Positions 17,278 to 26,233 are shown, numbered from the stretch's first letter. The stretch: 64,000 nt of DNA from Thermoproteota archaeon (GCA_029258915.1 JAPDJU010000003.1:76801-140800); one strand, 5' to 3'. Numbers and translations are program-made. Notes: generated from the letters alone by a model not told the origin.

Positions 17278-18456
17278 TTAAGTTATGAGAACTTTCTTAA
17301 GCTGATCTAGGCTTTCCTTGTAACATCTAATTATCAGTTTGTTTCCTTCTCTGAGGACGGTATCTTCTCTTGGATCAATTATCCACTCATGGTCCTTCCT
17401 TAAGGCAACAACAACAGCGCCATGTACATCTAAATTGAGTTCCTCTATTGTTTTACCATTAAGCCTCCTAGGTATAGTTGCTATCATAACCCTTTCTTCA
17501 GACTCTTCAATAACTCTTTTGAGTATAGGATGGGGTGCTACTTCAGATGTAACTATTGCAGCTATTTCTGCTGCAGCATCAGCAATGATTTCTAAAGATA
17601 TTATTGTTCTCAATATTGAAACTACTTCATCAGGGTTGTCTTTACGCAATTTTCTAACAACCTTTCTCTCTAGATCTATATGGATTTGGTCGACGTATTC
17701 TTCAAGTTCTAAAACTTCTAATGCCAAATCTCTATTGTTCGTTAGCGTAGCTAAATATGCTAAGTCAAGCATAAACTCTCCAATATCTTTAAGCCTTATA
17801 AGATCCTTAGCTATTTCTTCTTCTACTTCCTCAACTTCAACAGTTTCTTCAAGAGAAACATAATCTTTAGCAGCCATTCTTAATTTATCTATGGCCTCTT
17901 TAGGGCCTCTAACTATTAAAACGCTACCAAGCTCTAATTTATAGTCTTCTCTTGGTGCAAAAATCCATGTGTAACCTTTCCGTATTGCTATAACGTCTAA
18001 TGCTATGTTTAATTTTGAGAAAGTGTTTCCTAATGTTAAGCCGGCTATTTTACTTTCATTCCTTATTTTTATCCTAGATACTGCTTCTTCACCACCTATA
18101 ATGGCTGCTCTTACTGATGAATGAAGAGGCATGTTTAGTAAAGTCATTATTGCTAAGTCGCCTGCAGCATCGGAAATTTTGTTTGTTGCCGATGCAAGTT
18201 TCATAACGCCTACCATGCTTTCAGCATCTTCAGCATCTCTAACAGAAAGTGATGCCTGCATTACAAGTAGGTTCCATAAACTGTCAACGTATTCTTCTAT
18301 TCTAAGAACTTCATTAGCTAATTTTTTGTCATTGTATACTAGTGAGTAGTATGCTAAGTCGACCATTAAACTAGAGAAATTCTTCATATCTTTAAGTATC
18401 TCCTTTACGGGAATAGCTTTATACTCAACGCGTGTAGGTATTTTTACAGGTGACAC
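17278..18456 (-). CDS. Tandem PhoU / TrkA_C (RCK_C) domain protein
   Basis: 392 residues in two similar halves. Each has a PhoU-like four-helix segment (about 15-100 and 205-300; compare DLAYYSLVYNDKKLANEVLRIEEYVDSL with DLAYLATLTNNRDLALEVLELEEYVDQI, each read in part) followed by a RCK_C domain (about 115-195 and 310-392, ending WIDPREDTVLREGNKLIIRC). RCK_C domains bind ligands that gate cation channels; PhoU-RCK_C proteins are thought to regulate transport or signalling. No channel domain is fused. The internal duplication is clear to the eye. It probably works with ion transport genes such as the trkA at 5.4 kb. Confidence 0.82.
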   Translation of the reverse strand: MSPVKIPTRVEYKAIPVKEILKDMKNFSSLMVDLAYYSLVYNDKKLANEVLRIEEYVDSLWNLLVMQASLSVRDAEDAESMVGVMKLASATNKISDAAGDLAIMTLLNMPLHSSVRAAIIGGEEAVSRIKIRNESKIAGLTLGNTFSKLNIALDVIAIRKGYTWIFAPREDYKLELGSVLIVRGPKEAIDKLRMAAKDYVSLEETVEVEEVEEEIAKDLIRLKDIGEFMLDLAYLATLTNNRDLALEVLELEEYVDQIHIDLERKVVRKLRKDNPDEVVSILRTIISLEIIADAAAEIAAIVTSEVAPHPILKRVIEESEERVMIATIPRRLNGKTIEELNLDVHGAVVVALRKDHEWIIDPREDTVLREGNKLIIRCYKESLDQLKKVLIT

Positions 18457-18531
18457 CTTTAAAAGTGCACCTCAATGCTATAATAACCTAGGAGGCTAGT
18501 GAAATAAAGCTAACGCTGGGTGTAGTAAATA

Positions 18532-18813
18532 ATGTTAATAGAGATATCTTATAATGAGCTATTGTCTTTAGGTTTCTTTATGGTTATCATAGGCTTCTTT
18601 ATAATATTTGTTTCAATAATGATCCTAATATTAAAATCTATTAAAGGGGCAGGTAAAGGGAAAGTTGAAGGAGGAGGAGTTATAGTTATAGGGCCCATAC
18701 CTATAGTCTTTGGAACAAGCAGGAGAGTAACAGAATTTCTCTTAATATTAGCTATAATACTTTTCCTTCTAGCTTTGGTTTTCTTCTTTTTACCTTACAT
18801 TATATTTAGGTGA
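18532..18813 (+). CDS. DUF131 (TIGR00304) membrane protein 1
   Basis: 93 residues with two hydrophobic helices (about 10-35 and 66-90) enclosing a Gly-rich beta segment GKVEGGGVIVIGPIPIVFGTS. The second segment VIGPIPIVFG is the signature of the archaeal DUF131/TIGR00304 family. Function unknown. A second member starts 8 nt after its stop; the pair looks like a recent duplication kept in one operon. Confidence 0.75.
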   Translation: MLIEISYNELLSLGFFMVIIGFFIIFVSIMILILKSIKGAGKGKVEGGGVIVIGPIPIVFGTSRRVTEFLLILAIILFLLALVFFFLPYIIFR

Positions 18814-18820
18814 GTTAAGA

Positions 18821-19093
18821 GTGGAAGTGAAAACCTACTTACCATTTAAATTGTTTTTCATAGGGTTTATCTTAATGGTTTTAGGCATAATAGTTATAAT
18901 GCTTGCTTCATTATATTTTGCAACTACAAAGGGCGAGGTAGAAGTTTCAGGAAGCGTTTTATTCATTTTCGGTTTTATACCAATAGGTTTCGCTTTCGGT
19001 CCACATAGCGAGTATATCATGGTTTTCTTAATTATCCTGGCTTTAGTAGCAATGGTTTTATCGTTTCTTCTTAGAAGGTTCGCTAAAACTTAA
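18821..19093 (+). CDS. DUF131 (TIGR00304) membrane protein 2
   Basis: 90 residues, with the same plan as its upstream neighbour: helix (about 8-30), loop with GEVEVSGSVLFIFGFIPIGFAFG, helix (about 63-85). The start is GTG at 18821, 8 nt after the preceding stop. The two proteins may assemble together. The next gene (aminotransferase) begins 42 nt later, possibly in the same transcript. Confidence 0.75.
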   Translation: MEVKTYLPFKLFFIGFILMVLGIIVIMLASLYFATTKGEVEVSGSVLFIFGFIPIGFAFGPHSEYIMVFLIILALVAMVLSFLLRRFAKT

Positions 19094-19134
19094 ATACAAT
19101 GTTTTATCATATAGGTTTCAATGGTGTTTAGGCC

Positions 19135-20355
19135 ATGGAGAAACCAGCTATTCTAGGCGGTAAACCTACTATAACTAAAAAGCTTCTTATTGGTCCTAGA
19201 ATCGAGGATGACGATATTGAAGCTGTTGTTGAAGTTTTAAAATCTAGACTTCTCTCATCCCTTGTAGGTAATGTTACCAAAACTTTTGAAAAAGAATTCG
19301 CTAGAAAGTTTAGGTTAAAACATGTTGTCGCCGTAGCTAATGGCTCAATAGCCTTGCTCATTGCCCTAAAAGCATGTGGTATAGGTCCGGGAGATGAGGT
19401 TATTGTTCCATCATTTACGTTTACATCAACAGTTACGAGTGTAATTTACGCTAACGCTATACCTGTTTTTGCAGATATAAACTACGAAACATACACTATT
19501 GACCCTGAAAGCGTAAGAAGGGTAATTACAGATAAAACTAAAGCAATAATAGCTGTTCACCTATTCGGTCATCCAGCAGAAATGGATGAGTTAAAAGAGA
19601 TAGCTGATGAACATGGGTTATATTTAATAGAGGACTCAGCACAGGCAATAGGAGCATACTATAAAGGTAGACCAACAGGTTCTTTAGGGGACATCGCTGC
19701 TTTCAGCCTTTATGCAACTAAAAACATAACCTCAGGTGAAGGAGGGCTTGTTATAACAGATAATGATGAATTAGCTGAGAAAGCGAAGCTTATTAGAAGT
19801 CATGGTGAAGAAGTAAGGTATTTCTCTAAGGTTCTTGGCTTTAATTTTAGAATGACTGAAATGCAAGCCGCACTAGCTTTAAGCCAGCTTAAGAAATTAG
19901 ATAAATTCAATGAAATTAGAAGAAGAAATGCTAAAATATATACTGAACATCTAGCTCATAGGAGCGAGCTTAAACTTCCAGTAGAGAAAAGTTATGTTAA
20001 AAGTTCCTGGAGCCTATATGAAGTACTATTAGACCTATCTAAAATAAGTATAAATAGGGAATTTTTTATTCAAGCGTTGAAAGCTGAAGGTGCCCCCGCA
20101 TCTGTTACGTATCCTAGGGTCATATATGAACACCCATTTATCAAAGAACTAAAAGGACATGGTAAAGGATGTCCATGGACCTGTCCATATTATAGAGGTA
20201 AAAATCTAAGCTATGAGAAAGTAAAAACACCTATAGCCGAAGATGTAGCTAGAAGATGTATTAGCTTATATACTGATCCTCTACTTGCAGCAGAGGATAT
20301 AGTGGAAATATGCGCTGCTACAGAGAAAATTCTTGATTATTTTTCCAAGAAATAA
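19135..20355 (+). CDS. DegT/DnrJ/EryC1/StrS family PLP aminotransferase
   Basis: Transfers an amino group to a keto-sugar nucleotide in nucleotide-sugar or surface glycan synthesis. 406 residues. The PLP Lys is in YATKNITSGEGG (about 203), with the upstream IEDSAQAIGAYYKG and SHGEEVRYFSKVLGFNFRMTEMQAA blocks of the family. The N-terminal PAILGGKPTITK is also typical. A Cys-containing GCPWTCPYYRG loop lies near residue 345. The exact sugar substrate cannot be read from sequence. No other sugar-modifying genes are adjacent. Confidence 0.9.
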   Translation: MEKPAILGGKPTITKKLLIGPRIEDDDIEAVVEVLKSRLLSSLVGNVTKTFEKEFARKFRLKHVVAVANGSIALLIALKACGIGPGDEVIVPSFTFTSTVTSVIYANAIPVFADINYETYTIDPESVRRVITDKTKAIIAVHLFGHPAEMDELKEIADEHGLYLIEDSAQAIGAYYKGRPTGSLGDIAAFSLYATKNITSGEGGLVITDNDELAEKAKLIRSHGEEVRYFSKVLGFNFRMTEMQAALALSQLKKLDKFNEIRRRNAKIYTEHLAHRSELKLPVEKSYVKSSWSLYEVLLDLSKISINREFFIQALKAEGAPASVTYPRVIYEHPFIKELKGHGKGCPWTCPYYRGKNLSYEKVKTPIAEDVARRCISLYTDPLLAAEDIVEICAATEKILDYFSKK

Positions 20356-20451
20356 AAATATACTAAGTAATTTTATCTTCTAAGAAATTAATGGAATGAA
20401 CGCACGTATATACGTTACAGTTTATATACTGGTTAAGCATCTATATAGAAT

Positions 20452-20600
20452 TCTGTATTTATATTGAGGTATTACATCTTTGTAATACTATAGCCAACTT
20501 AGGTCAAAATTTTAAAAGCCCGTCGGCTCGCATAATTTAAAACGCCTAAGTTAAACTGTGGAACATCTAGTATGTGCGGAGGCGGGGCACGGGAGTGTTT
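20452..20600 (+). ncRNA. Structured leader or small RNA upstream of nrdD
   Basis: The 331-nt gap before nrdD contains several paired elements: an 8-bp hairpin (20469-20488, GTATTACA/TGTAATAC, loop TCTT); an 8-bp long-range stem AACTTAGG (20496-20503) with CCTAAGTT (20545-20552), enclosing hairpin AGCC-CGTC-GGCT (20517-20528); and a GC-rich element (20574-20597, GTGCGGAGGCGGGGCAC) that stands out in AT-rich surroundings. TATA candidate TTTATATAC at about 20422-20430 would start transcription near 20452. It could be an independent RNA, or a leader of nrdD if nrdD is also read from this promoter. nrdD has its own nearer TATA candidate. Confidence 0.42.
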
Positions 20601-20642
20601 AAATGGAACATTAGAGCATGGTATAGCTTTAAATTTCTCAGC

Positions 20643-20682
20643 TATTTATACGGCATATTTCGTTTAAGAAGTTAAGGAGGGG
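20643..20682 (+). promoter_or_regulatory. nrdD promoter and strong ribosome binding site
   Basis: TATA candidate TATTTATAC (20643-20651) and Shine-Dalgarno GGAGGGG (20676-20682) 4 nt before the nrdD ATG. The strong Shine-Dalgarno fits a leadered rather than leaderless mRNA. Confidence 0.5.
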
Positions 20683-20686
20683 TTTA

Positions 20687-22630
20687 ATGAAAGTGATTGT
20701 ACAGAAGAGTAAGTCTATCTCGGAAGAGAAAGCTTCAGAAATAATTAAAGCTGAGAAAGAATATATTGAGAGAGCTAGCTGGGATGTATATGAAAATGCA
20801 AATATGAATATGAGCTATAGTAATTTTAGAAACTTCTTATTTGACAGATTAATTAAAAAACCTGAGGTTCTCTCAAAGTATCTACCTGAAGAAGCTGTTA
20901 ATGATCATTTTAGAGGAGACTTACATATACACAAGCTTCCTGATTCGCTATTTATACCTTATTGTATAGGTTGGAGCTTTAAGAAAATACTTAAGAAAGG
21001 ATTAATAACGCCAACAATAGTTTCAAAGCCTGCTAGACATGTAGATACCGCCATCGCACATTTAACGAACTTCTTCTTCTTTGGGTCTCAGGAATATACA
21101 GGGGCTCAGGCAGCTTCAGGTTTTGATGTTTTCTTAGCACCATTCATTAGAAAAGATAAAACACCTTACAATAAAGTTAAGCAAGCAATACAGCATATGT
21201 TATTCAACTTGAACTACCCTGCTAGAGCGGGTTTCCAATCACCATTTACGAACATAACTTTGGTTCTTGACACTAGTGAACAGTTTTTGAAAGAACATGC
21301 CGTTATTGGAGGTAAAGAACTGCCGGATACTCTTGGAGACTATCTAGATGAAATACTTATAATAAATAAAGCACTACTTGAACTGCTAATTGAAGGAGAT
21401 GCTAAAGGACAACCATTCACATTCCCTATACCAACACTAATGATTACAAAGAATTTCGACTGGAATGGTAAACGCTGGGGCGAAGTTTCTGACTTAATAT
21501 TTGAAGCATTAGCTAGAAGAGGCTCAGCTTATCTTCTTAACGGATATTCTACTAACGTAGAATCACTATACAGCATGTGCTGTAGGTTAACAATAGATGT
21601 TAGTAGACTTAATAACAATAATAGTTTAAAACATCAATTATCAGGGTTTAGACTAAGCAGAGATCTTGAAGAAATAGAAGAATATCTAATAAAGAATAGA
21701 CAAGCGTTCGGTATATGGGCATTACCTGACGCCACAGGAAGCATAGGAGTAGTTACATTGAACATGCCTAGACTGGCAGCTTTAAGTAAAGGAGAATGGG
21801 ACATTTTCGAAGAAATGCTGTATACTAAAATGGAAAATGCACGAAGAGTGCTGCTAACATGGAGAAAAAGGTATGCTGTCAGTTTAAGATCGGGTCTAAT
21901 GCCTATTTCAAGGATTTATCTTGGACATTTTAGAAATCACTTTAACACGTTCGGTGTTATAGGTTTACCTGAAGCAGCAGCAAACTTTATGCGTAATCCT
22001 AAATTATGGTTTGAAGGCAGTCGTGGAGAAATTGAAGAAGCAGTTAAGATAATGAAGAAAATGGTTAAAATGGTTAGAGAAAAAGCTATGGAATATGAGG
22101 AAATAGATGGTTACTTATATAATGTCGAGGAAATTCCAGGAGAATCTACAAGCTACAGGTTAGCAAGATTAGATATGAGATATCTTAAAGAAGAAATAGA
22201 AAAAGAAGAAGTATTAATTCCAACAGATGGTATTGCTCCATTCTATAGCAATAGCATAATCCCATACTACGCTAACATATCAATACCTGATAGAGCAAGA
22301 TGGGAAGGAGAAGTACAGCAAGAATTCACTGGAGGAGTTATGATGCACTTATTCCTACAGGAAAGCCCAGATCCTAAAGCATTAAAAAGCTTAGTTAGAA
22401 GTATTGCTTTAAACACTAAGGTTGTTTACTTCAGTATAACACCGACAATAGCTATTTGCAGAAAGTGTGGATGGCAAGCAATAGGGTTATTTGAAAAATG
22501 TCCTAAATGCGGCCATCAAGTAGATCTATGGAGTAGAATAGTGGGATATTATAGACCGTTAAGAAGCTGGAATGTGGGTAAGAGAGCAGAATTTAAACTT
22601 AGAGTACAATATAGAGCGTTTGGAGGCTAA
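20687..22630 (+). CDS. nrdD: Anaerobic (class III) ribonucleoside-triphosphate reductase
   Basis: Reduces ribonucleotides to deoxyribonucleotides under anoxia using a glycyl radical. 647 residues. The C-terminal zinc site CRKCGWQAIGLFEKCPKCGH (about 600-619) is followed by the glycyl-radical loop SRIVGYYRPLRSWNVGKRAEF (Gly near 629). Substrate-domain motifs such as DLHIHKLPDSLFIPYCIGWS are present. The N-terminal ATP-cone found in many NrdD proteins is missing or very short, so overall activity control may differ. The activase gene nrdG overlaps the stop by one nucleotide. Presence of this enzyme implies anaerobic growth. Confidence 0.95.
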   Translation: MKVIVQKSKSISEEKASEIIKAEKEYIERASWDVYENANMNMSYSNFRNFLFDRLIKKPEVLSKYLPEEAVNDHFRGDLHIHKLPDSLFIPYCIGWSFKKILKKGLITPTIVSKPARHVDTAIAHLTNFFFFGSQEYTGAQAASGFDVFLAPFIRKDKTPYNKVKQAIQHMLFNLNYPARAGFQSPFTNITLVLDTSEQFLKEHAVIGGKELPDTLGDYLDEILIINKALLELLIEGDAKGQPFTFPIPTLMITKNFDWNGKRWGEVSDLIFEALARRGSAYLLNGYSTNVESLYSMCCRLTIDVSRLNNNNSLKHQLSGFRLSRDLEEIEEYLIKNRQAFGIWALPDATGSIGVVTLNMPRLAALSKGEWDIFEEMLYTKMENARRVLLTWRKRYAVSLRSGLMPISRIYLGHFRNHFNTFGVIGLPEAAANFMRNPKLWFEGSRGEIEEAVKIMKKMVKMVREKAMEYEEIDGYLYNVEEIPGESTSYRLARLDMRYLKEEIEKEEVLIPTDGIAPFYSNSIIPYYANISIPDRARWEGEVQQEFTGGVMMHLFLQESPDPKALKSLVRSIALNTKVVYFSITPTIAICRKCGWQAIGLFEKCPKCGHQVDLWSRIVGYYRPLRSWNVGKRAEFKLRVQYRAFGG

Positions 22631-23442
22631 TGTCTTTAAGAAATAAAATATTTTCTCAAATATCTACAGACGAGTCCTATATTTACATTGCTGGATGGAA
22701 GGAAGTAAGTTTAGTTGATGTACTTGAACATACATCTTTTACTCTTTGGACAAGTTTCTGTAACTTTAATTGTCCATGGTGCAGCAATTCTATCTTAGCT
22801 AGAGGTTTGGAAAAACAGAAAACTCATATTAATGTAGTTATTGAAGCTTTAAAAAGAACATATGGGTTCGTAGATTTCTTCCATGTTACAGGCGGCGAGC
22901 CTACGTTACAGTTAAGGCCTTTAAAACGTTTGCTTAAATATTCTAAGGAAAACTTAGGTTTGAAAACAAGTATAGCTACGAATGGTTCTAATCCGGCTGT
23001 AATAAGGAAGCTTAAAGAAGTACTTGACCATATAGCCTTAGATATAAAAGCTCCTCTAAATAACGTGGAAAAGTACTCTAAAGTAATAGGCTTACCTCAG
23101 AATTTAACTAAAATCTTCATTCCACGTATTATTGAAAGCGTAAAGGTTTCCATGAACATACCTTTTGTTGAATTGCGAACCACAATGGTTCCAGAACTAA
23201 TAGATGTAGAAGATGTAGTAAATGTAGCTGATGATATTGAAAAAATTGTTTCTAAATCTTATGGTAGAGTAGTTTTTGTGGTTCAGCAGTTTATACCTTA
23301 TGAGAACATTTTAAATGAAGAATATAGAAGAAAGCCGCGAACAAGCCCGGAAAAAGTTGCATATGCGGCTAAAGAAGCTTCTAAAAGACTTTCAATACCG
23401 GTTTATTATAGGACATTAGAGCACGGTACTAAGAAAGCTTAG
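22630..23442 (+). CDS. nrdG: Radical SAM activase of anaerobic ribonucleotide reductase
   Basis: Generates the glycyl radical on NrdD from S-adenosylmethionine. 270 residues; the radical SAM cluster motif is CNFNCPWC (about 36-43), the SAM-binding TGGEPTLQ is at about 83-90. It is longer than bacterial NrdG (about 155), with an extended C-terminal half (DIKAPLNNVEKYSKVIG and VELRTTMVPELID), as in many archaeal activases. The ATG at 22630 shares a nucleotide with the nrdD stop codon, giving tight translational coupling. Confidence 0.92.
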   Translation: MSLRNKIFSQISTDESYIYIAGWKEVSLVDVLEHTSFTLWTSFCNFNCPWCSNSILARGLEKQKTHINVVIEALKRTYGFVDFFHVTGGEPTLQLRPLKRLLKYSKENLGLKTSIATNGSNPAVIRKLKEVLDHIALDIKAPLNNVEKYSKVIGLPQNLTKIFIPRIIESVKVSMNIPFVELRTTMVPELIDVEDVVNVADDIEKIVSKSYGRVVFVVQQFIPYENILNEEYRRKPRTSPEKVAYAAKEASKRLSIPVYYRTLEHGTKKA

Positions 23443-23494
23443 TTGTTCTTAAATTTTATAGCTGGAAATAAGCACTTAGAGGAGTGTTTAATCG

Positions 23495-24016
23495 ATGCTT
23501 CACGTATATACAGGTTTAGGTAAGGGGAAAACAACAGCTGCTTTAGGTTTAGCTTTAAGAGCTATTGGGTGGAGGAAGAAAGTACTTTTTGTCCAGCTGT
23601 TCAAGGGCAGGGAAACAGGTGAAAAAATAATGTTAGAATACCTAGCATCACAAGGATTCCCTATAAGCTATATTCAAGCAGGAACAAGACACTTTATAAG
23701 CCTTGAAAAACCTAAACCTGAAGAAATAGAAATAGTTAGAAGGGGAATTAAGCAAGCGTTCATTAAAATAAAGACCTTTAGACCTGACATAGTGGTTTTT
23801 GACGAAATCAATGTAGCATTAATGTACAATGTCATAGATCTGAGGCATGCTTTTGAATTAATTGATGAATGCAAAAAGATGAATGCTGAAATAGTATTTA
23901 CAGGGCGTTATGCACCAAGGGAGATCATAGATGTAGCAGACTTAGTTACTGAAATGGTGAAAGTAAAACACTATTTTGATAAAGGTATAAGGGCTAGAAG
24001 AGGTATAGAATATTAG
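23495..24016 (+). CDS. cobA: Cob(I)yrinic acid a,c-diamide adenosyltransferase (CobA/BtuR type)
   Basis: Adds the 5'-deoxyadenosyl ligand to cob(I)alamin. 173 residues; P-loop GLGKGKTTAALGLALRA at about 7-23, DIVVFDEINVALMYNVID and FTGRYAPREIIDVADLVTEM are family blocks. It follows nrdDG by about 50 nt. NrdD does not use B12, so the adjacency may instead reflect redox/anaerobic co-regulation, or supply of cofactor to a class II reductase elsewhere. Confidence 0.92.
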   Translation: MLHVYTGLGKGKTTAALGLALRAIGWRKKVLFVQLFKGRETGEKIMLEYLASQGFPISYIQAGTRHFISLEKPKPEEIEIVRRGIKQAFIKIKTFRPDIVVFDEINVALMYNVIDLRHAFELIDECKKMNAEIVFTGRYAPREIIDVADLVTEMVKVKHYFDKGIRARRGIEY

Positions 24017-24093
24017 CTTCCTTAATAGCGAAAAAGATTAAAACTGCTAATGACTGTAGGTGAATAAAGAGAACCATAGAGGCTAAATACATT

Positions 24094-24798
24094 ATGGGAT
24101 TAGAAGTAGATGAAGAAACTAAGAAAGCATTGAGAGAAGCATTAAAAGATATGGTAAACCCTGTTGAATGTATGGTTTTCGTTACCAAAGACCTGGAATG
24201 TACATATTGCGAAACCACAGTTCAACTTTGCAAGCTTCTAAGTGAAACATCTAACGGTAAAGTAGTAGCCAAAATTTTTTATGAAGAAAGAGATGAAGAC
24301 AAAAAGATGTTCAAACAATATAAAGTTGTTAGGAAACCCTCAATACTCCTATATAATGGCTACATAAGATATACTGGAATACCTGCAGGCGAAGAATTAA
24401 AAGGACTTATAGAAACCCTTATAAGGTTATCAACAGGGGATCCAGGATTAACTAATGAAACAATGGAAGCTCTTAGAAGCCAGTTAAAGGGTAAAGCTTA
24501 CATAGAGGTTATTGTCACACCAACATGTCCTTACTGCCCATATGCCGCTTTAGAGGTAAATATGTTTGCTTTCGCTAGTAAAGGAAAAATAATGGCTGAT
24601 ATTGTAGAAGCTATGGAAAACCCCGACATAGCGGATTATTACGGTATAACAGTGGTACCTGCTATTGTCATTAATGGCAATGTAGAGTTCATAGGTGTTC
24701 CTAAGGAAAAACTGTTATTGAAAGCTGTGTTTAGATATCAGAAAGACCATATAGAACTACCTTTCCATACTTTTCGTAGAGAACTAAATCTCAGCTAA
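24094..24798 (+). CDS. pdo: Protein disulfide oxidoreductase (PDO), double thioredoxin fold
   Basis: Thermophile-type oxidoreductase that forms or exchanges cytoplasmic disulfides. 234 residues with two thioredoxin-fold units: the first CxxC is CTYC in KDLECTYCETT (about 36-39), the second CPYC in TPTCPYCPYAAL (about 147-150). Each is followed by its cis-Pro (RKPSILLYNG; VVPAIVINGN). Its place after nrdDG and cobA would suit a reductant for ribonucleotide reductase, but that is inference. It overlaps the convergent kinase gene by 15 nt. Confidence 0.92.
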   Translation: MGLEVDEETKKALREALKDMVNPVECMVFVTKDLECTYCETTVQLCKLLSETSNGKVVAKIFYEERDEDKKMFKQYKVVRKPSILLYNGYIRYTGIPAGEELKGLIETLIRLSTGDPGLTNETMEALRSQLKGKAYIEVIVTPTCPYCPYAALEVNMFAFASKGKIMADIVEAMENPDIADYYGITVVPAIVINGNVEFIGVPKEKLLLKAVFRYQKDHIELPFHTFRRELNLS

Positions 24799-25650
24799 CT
24801 CTTTATACTCTTTAAGATTCCTCCAAAATCTATCCCTATTCAGTTTTGAGGGCCCAAGTTTTTCAACAGATAAACCAGCAGCTACAATACCGTATGCTAA
24901 TGCCTTTACAGGGTCTGCAGTTTTAGAATAGATGTAAGTAAGCACTGAGGTAAATACATCACCTGCACCTGTTGAAGAAACTACTTGAACTTTACGGTAT
25001 GTAGGTAATTCACCATAACATTCTTTAGTAGCATAGTAAACTTTCATACCTGATGTAACTACAGCTAATTCAACACCTTCCCTAACAAAGCCTTTAACAT
25101 GGTCTCTTACGTTTGTAGCATGTAAAACACGGAACTCATCAAGCGACATACGTAAAATGTTTACTCTTTTAACTATGTAATCGAACTGTTCAAATGTATC
25201 TAAATATACTTCGTTGTCCTTACCTATTCTTCTAAAAAATCCTTGAGGATCTAAGGTTACTAGCCCCATACGTGAGGCTTCATTTAGATATTTAATTTTA
25301 ATTTCTCTATACACAGGTGAGAACACGTAGACATCGTCAATGCTTAAATCTATGTTTTCGATTTCCCCTGAAAATGTTAGTAAAAACATTCTTCTGGGTT
25401 CAATGTCAATTATTTTGAACCTCGTAGTATTGTTTCTTTCAGTAATATAGGTTTTAGCGATATTTTCTAGCCTTTCTCTATATTCTCTAGGGAAATCTTT
25501 ACCCAAACTGCTACAGAGACCTATTCTTATCCCGAATAAGCTATTAAGTGCAAACGAGGAATATGAAGGAGGTCCTCCAAGGATATTCTTATACTTTTTT
25601 CCTTCTCTTAAAATGAAATCATCTAAAGTTATGTTACCTAAGACAAGCAT
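24784..25650 (-). CDS. PfkB-family carbohydrate/nucleoside kinase
   Basis: 288 residues of the ribokinase superfamily. N-terminal GNITLDDFI and GGPPSYSSFALN match the first PfkB signature; the C-terminal signature with catalytic Asp is STGAGDVFTSVLTYIYSK (about 229-246). Substrate cannot be named; the short form and GGPPSYSS are seen in archaeal sugar or nucleoside kinases. The gene faces an HTH regulator and a structured region (25682-25744) upstream. Confidence 0.85.
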   Translation of the reverse strand: MLVLGNITLDDFILREGKKYKNILGGPPSYSSFALNSLFGIRIGLCSSLGKDFPREYRERLENIAKTYITERNNTTRFKIIDIEPRRMFLLTFSGEIENIDLSIDDVYVFSPVYREIKIKYLNEASRMGLVTLDPQGFFRRIGKDNEVYLDTFEQFDYIVKRVNILRMSLDEFRVLHATNVRDHVKGFVREGVELAVVTSGMKVYYATKECYGELPTYRKVQVVSSTGAGDVFTSVLTYIYSKTADPVKALAYGIVAAGLSVEKLGPSKLNRDRFWRNLKEYKELAEI

Positions 25651-25679
25651 AAATATTCACCTAAATAATGAGTTTTTCA

Positions 25680-25745
25680 AATCCTCGGAAGGGTAAGTTT
25701 ACCTCACGACCGGACTCAGTCCGGGAGTAATTCATCATCGGCTTT
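25680..25745 (-). ncRNA. Candidate C/D box sRNA upstream of the PfkB-type kinase
   Basis: Minus strand: C box ATGATGA (25738-25732), guide ATTACTCCCGGA, D' box CTGA (25719-25716), C'-like GTGAGG, guide TAAACTTACCCTT, D box CCGA (25688-25685; CTGA expected). Flanks AAAGCC and GGATTT can pair with one mismatch, leaving one nucleotide before the C box as in the stronger sRNAs here. Against it: the same stretch forms two hairpins (CCGGAC/GTCCGG and GGTAA/TTACC), which guide RNAs normally avoid, so it may instead be a structured leader or terminator. Confidence 0.4.
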
Positions 25746-25885
25746 TTATCCAGTAAAACTCTAAAATGCGGTAGCTATTAACTTTTTACATATTCAGAAT
25801 TTCTTAGAACATAGTAGCAGTAGCTATAATAGCGAGTATGACCATGTTAATGTATAGTACTAACAGATCACGTGTGGTGTAAGTA

Positions 25886-26215
25886 TTGGGTCTTGTACTT
25901 CCATGTGAAATAGTAGCTAAGGAAGCATTACCATCTATTAGAGCTTTATTAGCTGAAATCCTTGTTAAAAAACATAGGTTATCCTTATATGAAACGGCTA
26001 AAATTCTTGGACTTACACCAGCCGCTATATCAAACTATATTTTAAGGAAACGGGGAATATTGGCATATGAAAAAATAGTTGAGAATAGAGAAGCTTATAA
26101 CACCATATTATACCTTGCAGACAGATTAGCTTCAGGAAGATGTAGTGGCGATGAGTGTTCAAAGATAGTATGTAAACTCTGTAAAACCTTAGGCTTATGC
26201 AAGTCTTATTTTTGA
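25886..26215 (+). CDS. HTH transcriptional regulator with C-terminal cysteine cluster
   Basis: 109 residues. A helix-turn-helix (LSLYETAKILGLTPAAISNYILRKRG, about 33-58, read in parts) is followed by a helical linker and a Cys-rich tail with five Cys (CSGDECSKIVCKLCKTLGLC, about 86-105). The Cys spacing could hold an Fe-S cluster or zinc, which would make the protein a redox or metal sensor; this is inference. The start is TTG at 25886 with GGTGT upstream. It is followed after 18 nt by thiI, probably on the same mRNA. Confidence 0.72.
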   Translation: MGLVLPCEIVAKEALPSIRALLAEILVKKHRLSLYETAKILGLTPAAISNYILRKRGILAYEKIVENREAYNTILYLADRLASGRCSGDECSKIVCKLCKTLGLCKSYF

Positions 26216-26233
26216 ATATCTTAGTGGTAAATT

